Origin: an uncultured Bacilli bacterium | GTDB lineage: Bacteria; Bacillota_I; Bacilli_A; RF39; UBA660 | Length of the DNA: 9,551 nucleotides | Direction: 5' to 3' | NCBI GenBank assembly: GCA_947591175.1 | Contig: CANQDB010000052.1 | Coordinates: 1 to 9,551, forward strand | Part shown: positions 6,001-9,551 of the stretch, one piece after another | How the letters are laid out: each line of letters starts with the position of its first letter | Position numbering within the stretch: position 1 is the stretch's first letter | Notes under the pieces: generated by a model | What the model was told of the DNA's origin: nothing | What the model saw: only the letters and a program-made list of their open reading frames with translations | Databases searched by the model: none | Position numbers and translations under genes: made by a program

Positions 6001-7443
6001 TTAGAATATCAAAAGCATAACTGAACAACATAGTACACAACTGATCATAACAGTTACGAAGTTTACCATACCATTTGTTAAGAAACGATATCCTGATACC
6101 TTTTTGATACCTTTCATATTCTTAGGACGTTCTTCTAAGATAAGTCCTTTGGCTTCGTCATAGTATTTAACTTGTAGGAAAACACCGAAGATACTATCGA
6201 TAATCGAAGTGAAGAATCCGAATCCTAAGATAAGTAAGAAACGTGCAATTAAGTTTTCTCCTGGAGCAAGTAAACTAAATAAAGCAATTAAGAGAGATCC
6301 TAAGAAAGCACCTGTTGTACCTAATTGAGTAATACCACCACTTTCACCTTTTGGAATTACTTTACCTGTAATAATTGAACGAACTCGTTCTTTAGAATAA
6401 TAGCCAAGTCCACTACTCCAAGTATCGGCGGTTGCTCCTGCTACTGCTACAAATGATGCAACAAGAGCAATCTCACTACCAGTAAAATAATACATGATAG
6501 CAAAGAGAACAATTGCTAAACCATCTTCTTCTACTTGGTTCAAATTACGTAGTTTTTGCTTTAGTGACTTTTTATGACCATGTTCTAATAGAATCGAAGT
6601 TAAATAAAAGATAAGTACTGCTCCATAAACAACAGGTCCTGCTAAAGCAAATATTGCTGTTCCAAAAATCAAGGAACAAATAGAAGCACCTGGAGTTAAA
6701 GTCTTAGTTGCCATAATGATAAAGATAATAACACCTGTAATTGTAAAGCCTATAGCAATCGGTTCAAACCATGTGAACTTCGTTAATAAATACGTGTATA
6801 ATGCTACTCCTAAAGGCAAGAACAAGTTATCAGTTCCACCTGGAGCAAATAGTTCAACCATAGTAGCAAATACTGAGATGTATAGAGCATATGCAGCCAC
6901 CATAGAAGTTGGATACATCGATTGTAAAAGAATCGTTCCAATTAAGAAAGCCATCAATAATAAAGTGAAACTTCCCTCAACTGATTTTTCTTTGACACCG
7001 AATTTATGTTTACCGAAGTAAGATCCGATAAGTGTGGCTAAGCCATCACCATAACCTAAAATAAGAATAGCGATTGCACCAGTATACATATAGAATGTAT
7101 TACGGAATAAAACAAGCGATAAAATAAACAACGCCAAGGCATACCAAACTGAACCTAAATGCCTTTTCTTTTTATCCTTCGTTTCGATTCCTGGTAGTAA
7201 ATGGTACCGATAATTCAAGATGTTAAAGATAATCAAAAGTGCCGGTACGATACTTGCAAAAATATAATTATCGAAGTATACCCAAGCAATTAACCACCAG
7301 TTACATAAACCGATGTGAATAAAGATTCTCGTCTCATCCATCGTAAACTTTTTTCTTTTATAACAAAAAGATGACAGACCGACAATTGCTACGATATAAA
7401 TTATCGATAGTACTAATCCTAGCCAATTATTTGACATTTTCAT
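6001..7443 (-). CDS. Membrane fusion: VTE5/SEC59-like kinase domain + DUF92 (VTE6-like)
   Basis: A 480-aa polytopic membrane protein with two recognisable halves. N-terminal half (about 1-225): ETRIFIHIGL (37-46), RHLGSVWY (94-101), YGDGLATLIGSYFGK (131-145), KSVEGS (153-158), E197 and GGTDNLFLPLG (202-212), the order of motifs in the dolichol/phytol kinase (SEC59/VTE5) and CDP-alcohol-type cytidylyltransferase superfamily. C-terminal half (about 228-480): GATADTWSSGLG (336-347), KVIPKGESGGITQLGT (361-376) and SIIDSIFGVFLQ (413-424), the hallmarks of DUF92 (TIGR00297). In plants and cyanobacteria a DUF92 protein (VTE6) phosphorylates phytyl phosphate, the product of VTE5, so the fusion could turn an isoprenoid alcohol into its diphosphate; the substrate here is unknown. 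The start at 7443 (MKMSNN) is supported by GAGG 7 nt upstream; an upstream ATG at 7494 lacks an SD and lies over promoter and terminator DNA. Confidence 0.85.
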   Translation of the reverse strand: MKMSNNWLGLVLSIIYIVAIVGLSSFCYKRKKFTMDETRIFIHIGLCNWWLIAWVYFDNYIFASIVPALLIIFNILNYRYHLLPGIETKDKKKRHLGSVWYALALFILSLVLFRNTFYMYTGAIAILILGYGDGLATLIGSYFGKHKFGVKEKSVEGSFTLLLMAFLIGTILLQSMYPTSMVAAYALYISVFATMVELFAPGGTDNLFLPLGVALYTYLLTKFTWFEPIAIGFTITGVIIFIIMATKTLTPGASICSLIFGTAIFALAGPVVYGAVLIFYLTSILLEHGHKKSLKQKLRNLNQVEEDGLAIVLFAIMYYFTGSEIALVASFVAVAGATADTWSSGLGYYSKERVRSIITGKVIPKGESGGITQLGTTGAFLGSLLIALFSLLAPGENLIARFLLILGFGFFTSIIDSIFGVFLQVKYYDEAKGLILEERPKNMKGIKKVSGYRFLTNGMVNFVTVMISCVLCCSVMLLIF

Positions 7444-7481
7444 ATCACTCCCTCTATTATCTTTATGATAACATAAAACAC

Positions 7482-7514
7482 AAAAAAAGAACACACTTTT
7501 TTGAAGTTTGTTCT
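7482..7514 (-). terminator. Intrinsic terminator/attenuator before the DUF92 fusion gene
   Basis: On the minus strand AGAACAAACTT (7514-7504) pairs with AAGTGTGTTCT (7498-7488), 10 of 11 pairs, around a 5-nt loop, followed by seven T. It ends only about 40 nt before the DUF92-fusion start, so it either closes a transcript from further upstream or acts as an attenuator in the leader of this gene. Confidence 0.85.
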
Positions 7515-7648
7515 ATAAAATTTTTAAATTTTAAGTCATGTTAAACAAAATGATTGATAAATAAAAAAATGACTCAGGGCTTCTAAAGTTTCCTGAGTAC
7601 CACTCGATTTAAATTGTATCATATCCCGAGTTTCGCACTTCATAAAAT
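7515..7648. other. Intergenic remnant next to the IS
   Basis: This 134-bp stretch between the inner terminator and the insertion sequence holds no supportable gene. On the minus strand it contains ACTCG...CGAGT and GAGTGGTACTC inverted repeats and the second terminator. TACAAT (7620-7615) is -10-like without a convincing -35. The left end of the IS abuts it, so whatever lay upstream was separated from it by the insertion. Confidence 0.6.
7563..7598 (-). terminator. Second intrinsic terminator upstream of the DUF92 fusion gene
   Basis: On the minus strand ACTCAGG (7598-7592) pairs with CCTGAGT (7578-7572) around a 13-nt loop that can itself form CTT/AAG, followed by CA and seven T. It is stacked about 50 nt before the terminator at 7482-7514. 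Confidence 0.8.
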
Positions 7649-7667
7649 GTTACTACTCAGCCATAAA
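7649..7667 (+). repeat. IS66 left terminal inverted repeat
   Basis: GTTACTACTCAGCCATAAA, perfectly inverted at 9448-9466 over 19 bp; identity stops at 7668 and 9447. The outermost base is placed at G7649 because the complement in the right end stops at C9466 and because that leaves exactly 8 bp to the next copy. Confidence 0.93.
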
Positions 7668-7699
7668 TAACAGATAAAATTATTTTCTGTTATTTTTTT
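7665..7699 (+). terminator. Hairpin terminator at the left IS end
   Basis: AAATAACAGA (7665-7674) pairs with TCTGTTATTT (7686-7695), 10 bp with an 11-nt loop, and runs into T to 7699 on the plus strand. It can stop transcripts that enter the IS from the left. It also lies about 15 nt after the transposase stop and can serve as that gene's 3' hairpin, although the minus-strand T run is poor. It is repeated in the second copy at 9491-9525. Confidence 0.75.
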
Positions 7700-7710
7700 C
7701 ATGCCAAAAA

Positions 7711-9288
7711 CTAGGCGAATAAAGTTTCACCCATGAAGATTGACCTGATACAATCAAATACATTCATTTTACGTAGTCGAGCAGTTTTTATAATACTCAT
7801 TGTATTACCAAATCTTATGGCTCCATCTGTACTTCTAAATCCGCCAGATACCTTTGTTTTCCCTTTTATCATCCGTAATGCTCGTTCAATAAAATTATTA
7901 TCATATGGGATTGAAAAATCATGAATGTAAAACAAGATAGAACTCTTATATTTCTTTAATCGTCTTAAAAGTTTATCTGCCTTTTCTTGCCAATATGTTG
8001 AAGATATTTCTTTATTCTCTTCTGTCCCTCGATCTAGAATACTATCATATTCCTGTTCTATTTGCTCTATCTCTTTTTTGCTAAATTTATTTTTACCAAA
8101 TTTTTCCAATATTTTCCTGTTTCTTTCTATCCTCAATAAAAACTTAAATATATCTTCTGGCCAACTTATCTCATAAACGTTTTGTATTTGTTCATTACAA
8201 TATCTTCCAATATGGATAATACAATCTTGGTTATTCGTTCCATATTTGAAAATTCCTACTTCATGATCAGATATGATTGTTCCATAATACTTATTTAAAA
8301 TATTATCTTCTTTTATAGGATCATCACCTTTTTTATGGTGATATCTATAAAGAACATTATTTTTGTTCCCATATCCTCGATAATAACTTTCTTTTCCATT
8401 TTCACTTGTTACAGTCTCATCTGTATGAGTATATTTCCCGTTTAGAATATTGATCGTAATGTTATTTAAAGTCTCTGTTGTTTTCGAAGAAAAATTTTGG
8501 TAAATGTTATCTATTGTTCCTTGTGATAGATTGACTATACCTCCTGTTATATCGCTTATAAATTCTTGAATTTTACTATAACTTAAAGAGCAATAATTCC
8601 CCAATATAACCACAAAAGATTTTAGGTCTTCATCATATGTTACATCACTATAATAACTTTTAGGCATTTGTTCTTTGTATTCTTCGCCATATATAAAAAT
8701 ATGCTTTTCTATACGTGGCTCTATGATTAAACCAACTTTATATTTAACCTTATTCTTGTTCTTTGGATTACCTTTAATATAATGCTTCACTTCTACAATC
8801 TTTAAATTGTTATCTTTTATTTTTTGTTCCAATAAATCTTTGGTCAAAGTTTTTCCTGGATGGTTTATCTGTCCACCAGTTTTACGATTTGTTTTCTCTC
8901 GATGATTATAAATATTTGCTCCTGTTTTTTCTTTCCTTATTTCTTTGCTTGTTGGAATTGATGAATTAGTGCTATTTTTATTAACTCTATTCATTAATTT
9001 ATCTATAATATAGTTTTTATCATTATCTTCAGTTCTAGAACTGAGTTCTAGTTTTAATCTATCTATTTCTTTTAGAGCGTTATCTAAGTCCTCTTTTAAT
9101 TTGGTAATTTCTTTTTCATATGGCCTTGTTGCTTTGTTTACCTCTGATATAATTCTTTCTTTTGAATATTTTAACTCATATTTTAATGTATCTATTTCCA
9201 ATTTTTGATTATTGATAATTTTATTAAGTTTTTCAACTTCATAAAATTGCTCTTCATACATTTTATAGATATCGTTATTTCTTGCCAT
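7711..9288 (-). CDS. IS66-family DDE transposase (TnpC type)
   Basis: A 525-aa transposase that would cut and join the ends of its own element. Order: N-terminal coiled coil (about 8-88, heptad-rich, Lys/Glu-rich); NSTNSSIPTSKE (about 105-116), the IS66 N-S-x-N-S-S-x-P motif; RKTGGQINHPGKT (about 135-147), the R-K-x-G-G-Q linker; then the catalytic core with HTDET (D290), IISDHEVGIFKYG (D341) and PYDNNFIERALRMIKGKTKVSGGFRS (E468), giving the DDE triad with the typical D-N-N-x-x-E-R-A-L-R block. Length is normal for TnpC and the frame is intact, so it is probably active. The ATG at 9288 (MARNNDIY) is chosen because AGGAAG lies 8 nt upstream; the GTG at 9297 abuts that SD. It reads in the same direction as all the chromosomal genes. 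The leader contains a terminator and an arm that can cover the SD, so expression from read-through should be low. Confidence 0.95.
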   Translation of the reverse strand: MARNNDIYKMYEEQFYEVEKLNKIINNQKLEIDTLKYELKYSKERIISEVNKATRPYEKEITKLKEDLDNALKEIDRLKLELSSRTEDNDKNYIIDKLMNRVNKNSTNSSIPTSKEIRKEKTGANIYNHREKTNRKTGGQINHPGKTLTKDLLEQKIKDNNLKIVEVKHYIKGNPKNKNKVKYKVGLIIEPRIEKHIFIYGEEYKEQMPKSYYSDVTYDEDLKSFVVILGNYCSLSYSKIQEFISDITGGIVNLSQGTIDNIYQNFSSKTTETLNNITINILNGKYTHTDETVTSENGKESYYRGYGNKNNVLYRYHHKKGDDPIKEDNILNKYYGTIISDHEVGIFKYGTNNQDCIIHIGRYCNEQIQNVYEISWPEDIFKFLLRIERNRKILEKFGKNKFSKKEIEQIEQEYDSILDRGTEENKEISSTYWQEKADKLLRRLKKYKSSILFYIHDFSIPYDNNFIERALRMIKGKTKVSGGFRSTDGAIRFGNTMSIIKTARLRKMNVFDCIRSIFMGETLFA

Positions 9289-9297
9289 TTGCTCCAC

Positions 9298-9388
9298 TTC
9301 CTATTTTAGCTACTATAATCATAACACAATCAAACAAAAAAAGCGAGATGTGTAGCACCCAAATTAGCTAAAATAGGGTTTCTCGCTT
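9298..9388 (-). promoter_or_regulatory. Transposase leader: attenuator hairpin and SD-covering arm
   Basis: On the minus strand AAGCGAGA (9388-9381) pairs with TCTCGCTT (9348-9341), with an inner ACCC/GGGT, and is followed by a T run: an intrinsic terminator ahead of the transposase. Its loop holds CCTATTTTAGCTA (9377-9365), perfectly complementary over 13 nt to TAGCTAAAATAGG (9312-9300), which includes the AGG of the transposase SD. A -10-like TATAGT (9317-9312) could start an RNA that lacks the first arm; no good -35 is seen for it. Confidence 0.7.
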
Positions 9389-9447
9389 CATATATATAAT
9401 ATCATATTTTTTTATTATTTGTACTCTATTTTGTTAATTTTGTTAAT

Positions 9448-9466
9448 TTTATGGCTGAGTAGTAAC
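9448..9466 (-). repeat. IS66 right terminal inverted repeat
   Basis: Reads GTTACTACTCAGCCATAAA on the minus strand and is identical to the left end over 19 bp. Two copies of TTGTTAATTT-like sequence (9431-9449) lie just inside it. Confidence 0.93.
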
Positions 9467-9474
9467 GTAAAAAG
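9467..9474. other. 8-bp spacer between two IS66 ends
   Basis: GTAAAAAG separates the right end of the complete IS from the left end of the next copy. Its length equals the target duplication size of the IS66 family. It differs from the octamer left of the complete copy (CATAAAAT). Confidence 0.85.
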
Positions 9475-9551
9475 GTTACTACTCAGCCATAAATAACAGA
9501 TAAAATTATTTTCTGTTATTTTTTTCATGCCAAAAACTAGGCGAATAAAGT
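9475..9551 (-). mobile_element. Second IS66 copy, first 77 bp only
   Basis: Identical over all 77 bp to 7649-7725: left inverted repeat, terminator hairpin, stop codon (9537-9535) and last codons of the transposase. It is head-to-tail with the first copy and cut by the window edge. Confidence 0.93.

Larger units (their letters stand above)
7649..9466 (-). mobile_element. IS66-family insertion sequence, one-gene (TnpC only) type
   Basis: A complete 1818-bp element bounded by 19-bp perfect inverted repeats (GTTACTACTCAGCCATAAA at 7649-7667 and its complement at 9448-9466). It encodes one DDE transposase of the IS66 TnpC type. There are no tnpA/tnpB genes, which matches the ISBst12-like subgroup. 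IS66 elements make 8-bp target duplications, but the flanking octamers differ here (CATAAAAT left, GTAAAAAG right). An identical left end of another copy begins exactly 8 bp after the right end. The element is richer in AT than the neighbouring genes. Confidence 0.92.

Noticed and set aside
6716..7021. 101-codon plus-strand reading frame
   Set aside because: It is antisense to the DUF92 fusion and its composition mirrors the opposite strand's hydrophobic codons; no initiation signal.
7444..7494. ATG at 7494 as start of the DUF92 fusion, adding 17 residues
   Set aside because: No SD, it overlaps the terminator T run, and ATG at 7443 has GAGG at the right distance and begins the first membrane segment properly.
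7536..7643. 35-codon minus-strand reading frame starting at the IS edge
   Set aside because: No SD, it runs through the terminator hairpin and T run at 7563-7598, and a stop from the IS end precedes it; I see no family resemblance.
9289..9297. GTG at 9297 as transposase start
   Set aside because: It abuts AGGAA; ATG at 9288 has the SD 8 nt upstream.

Overview
The window is AT-rich and reads as one chromosomal segment of a low-GC Gram-positive bacterium. TGG encodes Trp and TAA/TAG act as stops, so the standard bacterial code fits. The alaS T-box leader, a membrane permease of the AI-2E family directly before the alaS unit (as yrrI precedes alaS in Bacillus), a BspA-like/DUF285 surface protein and AGGAG-type ribosome binding sites suggest a Bacilli-related, probably host-associated commensal. 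That placement is inference. Every gene I can support lies on the minus strand, so transcription runs from high to low coordinates.

Layout, in transcription order. (1) 9475-9551: the first 77 bp of a second copy of an insertion sequence. (2) 7649-9466: a complete one-gene IS66-family element with 19-bp perfect inverted repeats, a DDE transposase and an elaborate leader; an 8-bp spacer separates it from the next copy. (3) 7444-7648: two stacked intrinsic terminators. (4) 6001-7443: a 480-aa membrane protein that appears to fuse a VTE5/SEC59-type isoprenoid-alcohol kinase domain to a DUF92/VTE6 domain. (5) 5867-6000: a terminator, then a promoter whose -35/-10 spacer contains nine consecutive G. 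(6) 4403-5866: a secreted or anchored surface protein with DUF285 (BspA-like) repeats, then its terminator. (7) 3112-4290: an AI-2E-family permease. (8) 2925-3103: a compact T-box leader with an alanine (GCU) specifier. (9) 2373-2924 and 1-2389: a P-loop dNMP-kinase-like gene overlapping alaS by 17 nt; alaS runs off the window.

How the parts work together: uncharged tRNA-Ala should switch on the kinase-alaS pair. The leader looks translational, because the arm that would complete the tRNA-bound helix can instead pair with the kinase Shine-Dalgarno, and there is no terminator with a good U-tract after it. The surface protein looks phase-variable through slippage in the G tract: the present 20-bp spacer predicts weak expression, and loss of 2-3 G would restore 17-18 bp. 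The IS66 copy is flanked by different 8-mers and leads straight into another copy, which means a tandem array, a circle junction, or an assembly-graph join (the terminal repeat is exactly 77 bp).

The most interesting points are the G-tract promoter, the translational T-box, and the two-kinase fusion.
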